The notes under the pieces: model-generated | Databases searched by the model: none | The model's input: the letters and a program-made list of their open reading frames with translations, nothing else | Told to the model about the DNA's origin: nothing | Position numbers and translations under genes: made by a program | Source of the DNA: Chalara sp. BL73 | Taxonomy: Eukaryota > Ascomycota > Leotiomycetes > Helotiales | Reading direction: 5' to 3' | DNA length: 64,000 bases | NCBI GenBank assembly: GCA_918026815.1 | Contig: CAKJVC010000097.1 | Span: 62,001 to 126,000 of the forward strand | In this document: one piece after another, positions 48,640 through 59,215 of the stretch | Position numbering within the stretch: position 1 is the stretch's first letter | How the letters are laid out: each line of letters starts with the position of its first letter

Positions 48640-49200
48640 ACTAATCTAGACTATCTCGCCTCCATGGCCCGCAGCATCAGCTAATTGCCGTGCGGGATAG
48701 GCACCCTCTAAACCAATAACCCAGTAGACCGTTGTTTCGACACTTTAAAAAGACCGTGGTTTCGCAGCACCACAGCTTTCTTCTCGCCCAGCGCTGATGC
48801 AATTGCATTTCCTTCTTCCTTTCTCGGCACAATCCTGCGAAACCCTGTGTATAATGCAACTTCGTTTATAGAACACATGGGAATCTTGCCTAATCGTGAC
48901 AATTTTTCGACCCAAAGCGGAGAAAGCGCGTCCTAGATAGAGTTGGAGGGTGCGACACGGTCGACATTTGTGCGAGCCGTGCGGACGACGCGAAGTACCA
49001 CGAATGCTATTAAAGCGCTGGCACATCAGACTTGAATGTCATTATATTCTTTGGTTGATTTTCATACCTGCGGTGTTCATAAGTCTTATTCGGCCGCCAT
49101 CAACGACGTTGGTGTTCTTTTCACCAAGATTAGGCCCGATACCTCAACAGTGTTGCAGGAGGCACCAAATAGATTGGCCCAGAATAAGGTAAGGTCGGCG
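48640..49200 (-). pseudogene. Class II aldolase/adducin-family pseudogene
   Basis: On the minus strand, family pieces follow each other in the expected order but in shifting frames with stops. First come DPADLTLF, FWANLFGAS and a SGLILV-like strand. A stretch equivalent to the catalytic HAHS region appears only as degraded sequence, then CSINEVALYTGF, then the diagnostic ALGEKKAVVLRNHGLF, and finally WVIGLEGAYPARQLADAAG. Intact members are Zn-dependent aldolases or adducin-like proteins of about 250-300 residues. At least three frame changes or stops exclude a working product. Confidence 0.75.
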
Positions 49201-49645
49201 GGATCGTAGTGAGAGGTTAAGGTGTAATATCTCTAAGGCTTTCATATATTTCTCATGCTCTCACAGTAAATGTGTCCAGTAACATCCTCATCAAATCTGC
49301 GTTTCGCGAAAATCCTGGAAGCCGAGGCCAGATGGCCGTCGGAGACTGCCGAACCTTGTATAGGTCATCAAACACGGGCGGTAAGAAGTCCTTTAGTATC
49401 TCTCCTGAAGCAGCCCATTAAAACTTTCGTACCGTCTGTACCGCTGCGGGGGTACCTGAAGATGTATTTGAGTTTTGATGCAAGAAAGATAATAAAATTG
49501 CACAGGAAAGGATAGAATAAGGCGGTTTTCTTGGACCCGTGGTGTATACGGGCTTTCGTAATGGTCAACGATCCTTTGCTTTATATGAACCGTCCCTTCG
49601 TGTTGCCCCCTTATCTAAAGCACCTATGGAAAAAGCCCAATTTGC

Positions 49646-49646
<1 letters not shown>

Positions 49647-49678
<32 letters not shown>
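49647..49678 (+). repeat. 32-base poly(A) tract
   Basis: An uninterrupted run of 32 A between TTTGCC and GAGACACTCC. It could be a simple homopolymer or the tail of an old retroposed insertion; no target-site duplication was found by eye. Confidence 0.9.
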
Positions 49679-49681
<3 letters not shown>

Positions 49682-50178
49682 ACACTCCTAATTTGCGTAT
49701 TACGCGTAGGATGGCCTCAAAATGACCAAGCCGACGGGAAAAAAGGTTACCGCTGAGAAAAAAAATGGGTTTGCAGTTTCCGTCTCCGAAAACCCGTTAG
49801 CTATCCATTTTATGGGGGAGCATGCTCTCAAACCACCCAAATTGGCTGTGATTGTTACAGCATTTTACGATTGCGCAGAGAGCATGCCAAGAGATGATAC
49901 TTTGACAAGCACCACATTTTACGCATAGGTCTTTAATGTTTCGGTTCATGTTTCAACTTGGAACCGAATTTATTCAATGCTCGTTCTAAAAAAAAATGAG
50001 CCGCTGCTTCCTACATAGTTGCAAAAGAGGTTCAAAGACTACTTTAGAGCTGCGCCTCGCTTCAAAATGACAATAACGCGCCTTGCAGTCTATTCCCGTC
50101 CGCAAAACACCAACTCCTAATAGGAAACTGATTTCATACATCTTATATACGAAAATTCCAGATTTTAGGGCCTTGCAA

Positions 50179-52305
50179 TCACTTGGGGTGCACACCCGAC
50201 GGGGGCTCTAAGTTAAATTCAAACACATCTCGAAAAAGAGATGCATCAATGATATCTATCACTTGGTCATTCCAAGACAGCGCGTCCTGCGAGTCGCATG
50301 GTACCGATTCCGTTACGCAGGATGACCAGTCTTTAGGCTCACCATAAAAAGGGCTTCCATTTGGCGTATCTTTGACCAAACTGGGTTGAGTAGGTAGTAC
50401 ACCTCCCTGTGATAACTGTGACCTTGGGTTTTCAACGTCCATCTGTTCTCTCGTCAGTGCTGACCCAACATAGGCCTATGGTCGTCAAATACCGCTGTAG
50501 GTGTCATTTGACTATCAGAACTGAACTCGATAATCAATGACGGATATTCGATCTCGAAATCTCGGAGGAGGATTCGGGCGACTTGGCTTTGATCGCATAG
50601 GGATTTCATGAAATCGATAAGGAATGTGATAGGCGTGCTGAGTTTGGTATCTCGCTTTACCAAAAAACAATCCGCAAAGACAACTATCGCATTATAGATG
50701 CAAAAGAAAGTGGCGGGATGATACTTTGCCATAGTTAGCATGCATTATAATTTTAGGGCTACTCAAATCTCTTACATTCCGTATTTTCGACTGCGATGCT
50801 AGTCTCACCAGTTCAAGAATAGCTGATGCGGCCTTCAAACACTGACTTGTGCTTTCCTGAATGGATCTTTCCGCAAGTGGCGAAAGACTTGTCCGAGCTA
50901 GCTTTTGTACCATGCGACGCACCTGGATGGTTGCACAGTGGACTATAGCGTTAAGGTACAACAAATTTGCGTCCAGGTTATCCTTAGTGACAGCAAGATA
51001 AGATGGAACACAGAATACTAGCCCGAGACTTTTGCAGATAGAGTCTCTTTTCAGCCAGTCATTAGTGGCAAATAAGTTATATACGGAAGTTGCATCCAGC
51101 TTCCGAAGATCCGCTAGGCTCGAACTGCATAGGGAATATACCACAGCTGCTGCAGACAGTGGGGAGAGTGTATGAACTGATCCTGAAGCAGCTTGAGAAA
51201 GTGTCATAGGAGGCTGTTCAATGAAATATTGGTACGCCTTGTCCGATGCCGGTAGGTTGACTCGTATCTGTGGCACGTATCAATTTCTGCTGTTATAATA
51301 GACTCAGTGAAAAAGGTGGCAGAGGTACAGACATCCTTTTCATCAATCAAACTGGGCAAACCGTTTCCAATGAAAGCACTTCTGTCCATGCAAAATGCAA
51401 ACCAAAATGCTTTTCTCTTTTCTTCAGCCTCTGACCAGCCGCCATTTTTGAGGGTGTCACTATCTGAAGAAGCATTCACAGTATCAAGGTTGTGAATCTC
51501 TGCAATCTGTAGCAGTCGAATTGCTTGGCTTGTACTTGTCCATGCTAACTCGAAGCGTCCACACATCATGTCATGCATAGCCAAATGAAGCCAAGCCTGC
51601 GCGCGGCAAAAGTAAGCTTCATTAGATAGTGGATCCGTTAAAGCTGCAGCCTCAGTTAATTTTCTTGCCTTTGTATAGTACTCGCTACTTTGGTAAGAAT
51701 GCTGGTTTAGTCCAACGGCAGCCACAGCCCAGATGGCATATCGTAGATATAGCGGGGGCCAAGATCCCACGCGGAAAGTCTGATATGAAGCATATCTCTC
51801 GTAATGCAGAATAGGCATTATTGGATAAATAATCTCGAAGTAAGTTTTCTCCCTGTCAGCTGTTTAGTATCAAAAGGCTGGCGACTTTGCTACCTGAGAA
51901 ATGCGCTTACAGATCACGAATAGTTTCCGGATTCGGTAGCATCGCCGTGCAGTTGCTCCCGTTTGTTGCGTAATTCCCGTGTCCCAAATCTAACGGAGGA
52001 ACGCGGCCGTCTTTGTCCGGCACATCACGAGTTGCCTGTAAAAGACTCTCAACATGTCCTAAACATGCATCAGCCTCATTTCAAGAAATATATCCGTTAT
52101 GCGTACGCAAGCGTTCTTCGAGCTGCTCAACATGAATTTTGTCCGTCCGTGGCCGAACCTTTGCTGGCTTTTGGCCGATATAGATGCATTCTTGTCCCAA
52201 TCGAGTGCAAGACTGACATCGCGGTATTTGCTTGTCACAGCGCAACTTTCGTTTTCGACAGAATGAACATGCTCTCTGTGTCGGGGGGCCGGCTGCGCTG
52301 TCCAT
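50179..52305 (-). CDS. Zn2Cys6 fungal transcription factor
   Basis: Six exons on the minus strand (52305-52107, 52058-51911, 51852-51333, 51267-50776, 50723-50493, 50442-50179) give 617 residues. The zinc cluster is ACSFCRKRKLRCDKQIPRC followed by QSCTRLGQEC, then a basic linker and a coiled-coil-like stretch (EQLEERLRHVESLLQA) formed across intron 1. The regulatory domain includes YFEIIYPIMPILHYERY, AQAWLHLAMHDMM and the GLPSLIDEKDIRVNLP motif rebuilt by the fourth-exon splice. It should bind CGG-containing promoters in the nucleus. It is divergent from the sphingosine-1-phosphate lyase across about 0.74 kb and lies centrally in the sphingoid-base gene group, so it is a good candidate for the local regulator. 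Confidence 0.87.
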
Positions 52306-53044
52306 TGCGAAGGATGGCGTCAAGAGACTCTCGCGCAATGGAGATGAGTGTGATGGGACCCAGAACGTAGATCCGGGTGACGACGCTAAATCCCGTGACC
52401 CGGAGGAGGAATGTTCGTATCTCGGAAGCCACAGGTATAAGGCTAGTGAAGATGATATGAATTTTCAGGTACTTTGCAAGTGTCACCCCACAGTTACTAC
52501 TTGATGCCCAGAATTGGATTGTTTTTTGTTAGTTTTTGGTGGGGAGGGATAATGTAATAATGTAACCTTAGTTGTATTCCGTGAGTTTCTGTTTCCCTTC
52601 ATTGTTGCGGGAACAAGCAGCCAAGTCAGATGGCTGTTGAGTGGCTGAGCCAATCCGCGAGAATTTTGCCGGGTTGGGACTAGCGGATCGACCTTTGGCG
52701 AAGCACCCCTGGGCCGTTTCAGGGCAGCGGGTTTGCCTTTCTCAACCACGCCATTTACCGTGTATTGCTTCACCAGTTGCCGCGGGAGAAAGGAGCCGTT
52801 TACACCGCATACACCCATTAGATGCAACGGAAGACCGACAAAGTTCCGCGTTTCATTTGCTTTGATCACGGATGGAAACTGACTGATAGACAAGAACCGA
52901 TCCACTCAGAAGAGATGTTGCTCAACCCCATATCTATGACTCGTTATGCTCAGTTCAGCAGTCCCAGTCCAAACTTTTATACCGCAATAACCATTATCTG
53001 TTCAGAGCTCCGGCATTCATCAAGTTCCGAACGCTCTCTGCGCA
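52306..53044. promoter_or_regulatory. Divergent promoter between Zn2Cys6 factor and S1P lyase
   Basis: About 740 bp without a supported gene separating two divergent starts. It is a natural place for a Zn2Cys6 factor to control itself and the lyase, though no specific operator is proven by sequence alone. Confidence 0.45.
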
Positions 53045-54875
53045 ATGTCCAAGATGTTAAGCCAGTCTGTATTTCCTCCAGCTTTCCGAGATTTGAGCAT
53101 TCCAGTACTTCTTTCAATCAGGCGGGTTGTGTCTTCTCATCCGCGCGTCATCCTTGGTCTTCAAATGTGAGTTCTTTGCCTACGGTCATTTGTTCTTGAA
53201 ATTGCGGCCTTTGACAAATTTTTACAGTTTTCGCAATCTTCTCTTCTCGTTGTTTGTTCTGCGATCGGCCCGAAAGTTATTTCTTCAGCTCAAAGGACGC
53301 GGTATTTTTGGCACTGCAGCTGAAGCCTACAATAACTTCCGATCACTCTCCTTCGGTCTTTTCCTGAGAATTCCCGTCGTGCGCGCCAAAGTCCGAAAGG
53401 AAATCGCAGATGCCACTGAAAAATTACAGTCAAAGCTTGCTCCTTCAGGACCCTCTACAATTCGGCATCTTGGCTTGCCGAGCGAAGGATGGTCCAGCGA
53501 AACTGTACTCGAAGAGTTGCAAGATTTGGCAACCATGGCACATACTCGCTGGGAAGACGGATATGTATCTGGCGCTGTATATCATGGCGGAGAAGAGCTA
53601 ATGGAACTGCAAACTCAAGCGTTTGGGAAGTTCAGTTGCGAACCCAATCCATCCGGACGTTTTTCCAGGTGTGCGCAAAATGGAAGCCGAAATTGTTTCA
53701 ATGGTCCTAAAACTTTTTAACGCTCCTTTGGACGCCGCAGGCGTTACTACAAGTGGTGGAACCGAATCGATTTTGATGGCCTGTTTCAGTGCTAGACAGA
53801 AGGCATATGTCGAAAGGAACATCACAGAGCCTGAGATGTAAAAGCAAACACTCCTTATCACCTAATCAGACAATAATCTGACAACCGCTATAGGATCATG
53901 CCAGAGACAGCGCATCCGGCTTTCCGCAAAGCAGCACAGTATTTTGGATTCAAACTGCATCTCGTTGCAAGCCCTGCCCCATCATACCAAGTAGATGTGT
54001 CCGCCATCCGCCGTTTTATTAATAGCAACACTGCCCTTCTTGTCGGCTCAGCTCCTAATTTTCCCCACGGCATTATTGACGACATTCCCGGTCTATCTAA
54101 ACTCGCATTAAAGTATAATATCCCGCTACATGTCGATTGCTGCCTTGGTTCATTTGTTATCGCTTTTCTCGAAAAGTCTGGTTTCGAAAGTTTACTTTTC
54201 GATTTCAGATGCCCTGGTGTTACTAGTATTAGTTGCGATACACACAAATACGGGTTTGCACCAAAAGGTAGTTCGACAGTTTTATACCGCTCAGCTGCAT
54301 TAAGAAGTTACCAGTACTTTATTGTACCTGAATGGTCTGGAGGTGTCTATGCCTCGCCATCAATAGCAGGCTCGCGTCCCGGAGCTTTGATTGCAGGCTG
54401 CTGGGCAAGTCTGATGAAAGTTGGTGAGAATGGATATATCGAGTCATGCAAAGCAATTGTCAGTACAACGAGGAAAATCGCCTGTGCAATCCACGATCAC
54501 CCAGAATTAGAAGTACTAGGCAGCCCTCTCGTATCTGTTGTTGCATTCACTTCATCAACTCTAGACATTTACGATATTGCGGACGGGATGTCTGCGAAAG
54601 GATGGCACTTGAATTCTCTACAGTCGCCACCCGCAATGCACGTCGCTGTCACATTGCCTATTGCCCGGGCTTGGGAGCAGTTGGTGAGTGATCTCAAGGC
54701 AGTGGTGAAAGAGGAGAAGGCGAAAAAGGACCAAATGATGTTGGAGGGTAAGGATGCCAAGAGTAAAAGCAAAGGCGACAGTGCTGCCCTATATGGCGTT
54801 GCAGGTAGCTTACCAAACAAGAGCATTGTAATTGAGCTTTCCCAAGTGTTCTTAGACACTCTGTACAAAGCATAA
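53045..54875 (+). CDS. Sphingosine-1-phosphate lyase (Dpl1-like), with an apparent 1-nt frameshift
   Basis: Exons 53045-53166, 53228-53837 and 53894-54875. The order is that of S1P lyases: a membrane-anchor region ([17 protein letters not shown]), then [50 protein letters not shown] and [11 protein letters not shown]. Next come [27 protein letters not shown], the PLP-lysine motif [11 protein letters not shown] and [17 protein letters not shown]. The enzyme cleaves long-chain-base phosphates to a fatty aldehyde and phosphoethanolamine at the ER. Near 53632 (AAGTTCAGTTGCGAAC) conserved sequence passes from one frame to another with no intron possible, so exon 2 is one base too long or two too short. 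Either the gene is freshly disabled or the base is an assembly error. Every other key motif is intact. Confidence 0.88.
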
Positions 54876-55339
54876 ATTGGATCGTTTGAGGTTTTAATAA
54901 TGTACAGTACGCCTTGTTGAAATATAACCTGTCTCTACTTCTCCACTTGTGCCATACTGCGCAAAACCAGTCTTCCTGTACCTTTCTCACATAAAATAGC
55001 AACTATTCTCACCGCTCCTTACCTTCCAATAACGCACACGTAACTTTATCCTACGGTTGATACATCTCCACCACCTTTTCTGAAACGCAAATATACCCCC
55101 GGTTGTAGATTAACCCAAAAAAACTCGGACTGTTATTCCACTTTCTAACCTCTCCGGAAGAATTAAGCGCACCGTAATTAATGACAGTATATTTCCTATT
55201 ACCGCAGAGATCTTTATAAAGAAGATTCTTGTCAAAATTTACCTTCTTTCGCTGTGGCTTAGACTAATACTAACGAGTCGCTCAAGTCAAATTTCGTAGC
55301 AGAAGTTGAATCCAAAGAACACGACTAAGATGCCTTCCA

Positions 55340-55860
55340 AACCAGGATATGTGCCGCAGGCATGTTTGCTCACCAGTTTCCGTTAGTGATGTCAGACCCA
55401 GGTAAGCCAGAAAAGCAGGCAAGAAAGCCCTCCGACCAGCCGCATAATTATGTTGCAGGTAGAGTAGGTGAGAGCGCAACAATTGTGACCAACTGTTTAG
55501 CATTTATGCAGTGGAAGAGAGTTTCCGAGGATGCTCCGGCCAATCAGAAGAGAGTCTCACAAGTAGACCTGCTTAGGTTAATAAATAGTAAGGCGACGGC
55601 GTTTTTAGTGAAACCGCTAATAGGGGTTCCATAGGCTCACCTATTCTGATGGGTTCTGTTGGAGCTGAGTCAATCTTCTAGAGCGGTAACGAGACCAGCC
55701 TTGTGCAAATTTGTGGAGGGATTGAGGTTCACTGCATCTTGAGTACTACGGGTAGCCCACGATTTAAAGAGGTCCCTGCACCATCGACTGGACCAAAATA
55801 AAACTGGCTGCAGAGGCTGAGATGTCACACAATTGCCAAATCTCTTTTTAACAGAGCCAG
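55340..55860 (+). pseudogene. N-terminal half of an FMN-dependent alpha-hydroxy-acid dehydrogenase (lactate 2-monooxygenase-like), broken
   Basis: The plus strand reads FAHQFPLVMSDPGKPEKQAR, PHNYVAGRVGESATI and NCLAFMQWKRV, then a shifted frame gives PILMGSVGAESIF, SLVQICGGIEVHCILSTTGS and KEVPAP. This is the expected order of the N-terminal half of the FMN-dependent hydroxy-acid dehydrogenase family. A TAG follows SIF and a TAA ends the stretch, and several conserved residues have changed. The C-terminal half is not downstream on this strand but lies just beyond on the opposite strand. Confidence 0.75.
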
Positions 55861-56590
55861 CAGTTAGGGCCAGTAGTATCTATCTTCACACCACCCAAAG
55901 AATACGCCTTGATGATGCCCTACTCTGAACTCAAAATCAAAAGAAACCAGTGTCTTATCCCACCGTTCCATGATCTGCGGAAGCATGTCAAGTAAGCCGC
56001 CAAGCCATCAAGATGCTGCCAAAAGTGGTTGCTCACGATTATGCCATAATGGCTGGCCTCAACAGCAAGTTTAGCGTCTTCAGGGTTTATGAATTCCCTT
56101 GAGCACAATCGGCCCCTCCCCATACCTTCCTTCATGTCCCCACAACTATGGCAAGAGCCAGAGAATATATCCTGAAGCCACTCTTGTGATCCATGGAGTA
56201 TATTGCTTCCAGTGTTCCCCTTGCATACTTGTTTACAAACTTTGATCTGAATTCTGGACCAGAAAATTCGACAGGATTTGCCAACAGTCGATAGAACTGG
56301 CTAGAATAAAGGATATTAAGGTTGCAATCGAACTATTCACAGAGTGGTACAGGATTGAATGAATGTTAAAACTCCTCATCAGATAGTTTTTCATAGCAGC
56401 GTCAAAGGGCCCCGGCACAAGAAGATCGTATCCAAACAATCCTAGCTGACTTGGGTAGTCTTTTCGCATTTTCAGGAATGTACCGATACTTGGACGTATT
56501 TGCAAGGCTGCAGATCGTAGGGTAGACTTCTCATTTGTCTCCAAGCAGTCGGCTAATAACCTAGACAACAATAGAGCTACTGTCACCAGT
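55850..56590 (-). pseudogene. C-terminal half of the same FMN-dependent dehydrogenase, inverted and decayed
   Basis: On the minus strand, EFSGPEFRSKF is followed by a degenerate stretch, then INPEDAKLAVEASHYGIIVS and NHFWQHLDGLAAYL. A shifted frame next gives LDMLPQIMERWDK and finally AYSLGGVKIDTTGP. This corresponds to the PEDAKLAVE...GIIVSNHGG...LDALPEI region of intact enzymes. Stops and at least two frame changes rule out function. Together with the plus-strand N-terminal half it forms a tail-to-tail split gene, implying an inversion with a breakpoint near 55850. Confidence 0.7.
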
Positions 56591-57793
56591 AACTAAAATT
56601 GTGACAACCATGAAGATGGCTAGGGACCTTGGAGTTCGCGAGCGAAGGAGAAAGGATTGGTGATGCTGTTATTGGTTGCTAAACGACGCTGATATTTTGT
56701 TTTTGATTCTCAGGGCTGCCTGACTCGTGCGCATCTGAAACTTGCAAGCTTTTGGTTGTAGGATGTAAATATGAATTGAAAAATGGCTGCGAAAAGGGGA
56801 TTGGTAAGCCAGTTTAGTGACATACTTTACCATGAAGTAGGAGTTCTATCTGCAATCATCCTACAGAAGTTTCTTCAGAGTTGTGCATGGCCAGTCTTTC
56901 TCTTCTACTCAAACACTGCCATTTGATAACTAAGGAACAAGAACCTAAGCCAAGAGGGTATGGTATACCCAAACCTAAACATATATCAACGACAAACTGC
57001 TCAACATCAACAACAGCAGTTCTTTAATCAAGGTTTCAGGCACGGCTTGTTTACACGCACAGGATAGATTTAAAGTCAAATCGGCCAAAAATTTACGGGA
57101 AACTCCGGTGCGGTAATGCGAGGATTATGGTTTGACCCAGCGGGCCATTTGTTATTGTTCCAGCTCCGTCGCCGTGTCCGCGTCCGTTTCGCTTAACGGT
57201 TTCCACGCCGGCGGTGGGGACGGGCAATGGACCAAGCACGGGCTTATGAAAGCTCCCACAACCACTCTCTCAGGTCAAAATTTAATGTCCTCCACGTCTC
57301 TGTTTTAGATTTAAGGTTAGTTCATCCTTACCCTCAGCTTTAGTTTCGGTCTCAGCCACCCCATCACTGGGCTTTTCCCGCTTTGGTGCAAACCCATTTG
57401 GACAGTATCAATTGGTGTAGATAGTGAAAAACTCTATTCCATGCTGCTGAAGCGGAACTTAGCGGCATCGACGTGAAAATGCCTAAGTTATAAGCTGACA
57501 AACTTAATATGTCATTAAGGGGCTCGTGGGGGCTTGAGTTGAGCCACGTCACCTTCGCTTTCCCTTCATATAAAGAGGTGTGCGAGAAGGTTGGCATTAT
57601 ATCAGAAGATATAAGGTGCACCTCACTTGCGGTGGCAGTCTACAATCCAACTATCAACTCAACTTCGTTTCATTTCACAATACCTGCCTGCAGCTGTTAA
57701 TATCTCCTGTCTCCTGCCTCCTGCCTCCTATCGATATCCTTTTTGTCGATTTCCCCAGTATTTCCATTCTACTACACACCACTTAGAGCAACC

Positions 57794-58937
57794 ATGGCAA
57801 ACCTTACAACAATCCACGGTGGCAATATAACTCTGATACTGGACCCCGACCTTTGTACTCTCGAGACCTGCGACCTTTCTCTTGCGCATCTTACCTATCT
57901 GCCAAGCGTATGGGGCAACGCAATTTTCGTTGGAGTTTTCGGCCTTGCGTTACCAATCCAGATATTCTTGGGCATCAAGTATAAAACATGGGGATTCATG
58001 TTAGCAATGTTCCTCTGTCTCGCACTTGAGGTAGTAGGGTACATCATAAGGGTCATCCTGCACTACGAGCCTTTCATCAAAGATAACTTCATCCTGTACC
58101 TCATCTTCCTCACAATCGCCCCAGCTTTTTTATCCGCCGGAATATACCTCTGCCTCTCACGGATCGTCATTCTTTTCGGGCCAAGTTTGTCAAGATTAAA
58201 TGCGAGAACGTACACGATAGTATTCTGTACCTCTGACCTCGTCAGCTTGATATTGCAAGGCGTAGGCGGTGCACTTGCGTCAGTAGGGGAAACCGAAGAA
58301 GATGTATGACTTCCAAAACTATATATATCCCTACTCTAACGATAGTATCCGTAGGTTGACGCTGGAACCGATATCATGATAGCTGGCTTGATCTTTCAAG
58401 TAGTTTCACTTTTCGGCTTCGTCGCGCTCTGCGCCGACTATGCCTGGAGCCTTTACCGACACCAAGATAAATGGAACACCAATAACATTGCGATTTACGG
58501 CTCCCGTCTTTTTAAGTGGTTTATGTCAGGTACGATTCCCTAAATTCTCGACCAGCACCTGTCCTGGTGCTCAGGCGTAGAAATTAAAGGGCTAAACACC
58601 GCAAATAGGACTTGCTTTCGCGACTTTGATGATCATCGTTCGGTGCACCTTCCGTGCTATAGAGCTTAGCGATGGATTCGATGGCGAAATGGCGAACGAT
58701 GAAGTCCTGTACATGATTCTAGAGCCACCAATGATTGCGCTCGCAGTCATTGCCCTTACTATATTTCATCCAGGAGTTTGTTTTCAAGGAGCCTGGCTGA
58801 GTACCAGCACAAAGAAATTCAAGAAAGTTGGGAACAAAAAGATGTCTGAAAGAGTTTGCAATGATGATGGAAATTCGTATCTGGGATCGGGAGAAGACAC
58901 CGAGCTGGATGTCATTGAAAGAGGTGAAGGTCACTAA
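57794..58937 (+). CDS. RTA1-like membrane protein (RTA1/RSB1 lipid-translocating exporter family)
   Basis: Three exons (57794-58303, 58355-58529, 58609-58937) give 337 residues with seven predicted helices. Family hallmarks are present: YLPSVWGNAIFVGVFGL near the N-terminus, YKTWGFMLAMFLCLALEVVG, LTIAPAFLSAGIYLCLSRIV, SDLVSLILQGVGGALAS and DAGTDIMIAGLIFQ. RCTFRAIELSDGFDGEMAND comes before the last helix. In yeast, family members include Rsb1, which exports or translocates sphingoid long-chain bases, and Rta1, linked to aminocholesterol resistance. Most filamentous-fungal members are untested. The Asp usual after the last conserved Tyr is replaced by Ile-Leu-Glu here. Its position between S1P lyase and an AATase-type gene supports a link with sphingoid bases, by inference. 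Confidence 0.88.
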
Positions 58938-59215
58938 AAAAGAGTATTAAAGGCTTAAGATCTCACACTTTCCCTATCTTGATGAATTTAACTACAAAAA
59001 CATGTACTATTAGTTAGAGTTGATAGACCTACAGACTAGAAATATAAATAGCGTTATGAAGTATTAAATGGATGACAATCATAAGCGCAAGCGAGTGTTG
59101 ATAGCCTAACCTTTGCCATTTTATCCAAATAACACGTTTTTACTCTAAACAGAATCACAATTGATGTACATTGAATGCTCCTTCTACCGTAGTTTCATGC
59201 GAACCTTGAGGAGTA

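Larger units (their letters stand above)
48023..50178. other. Gene-poor stretch around the aldolase relic, with a poly(A) tract
   Basis: Apart from the aldolase pseudogene only short unassigned frames occur (for example 49270-49515 and 49722-49928, plus). A 32-base A run lies at 49647-49678. No transposase or reverse transcriptase was seen. Confidence 0.55.
54876..57793. other. Gene-poor region containing a broken FMN-dehydrogenase gene
   Basis: Apart from the two FMN-dependent dehydrogenase fragments listed separately, I see only short unassigned frames. From 56600 to 57793 nothing is supported except the leader of the RTA1-like gene, which has a pyrimidine-rich run (CTCCTGTCTCCTGCCTCC) near 57706. 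Confidence 0.55.
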
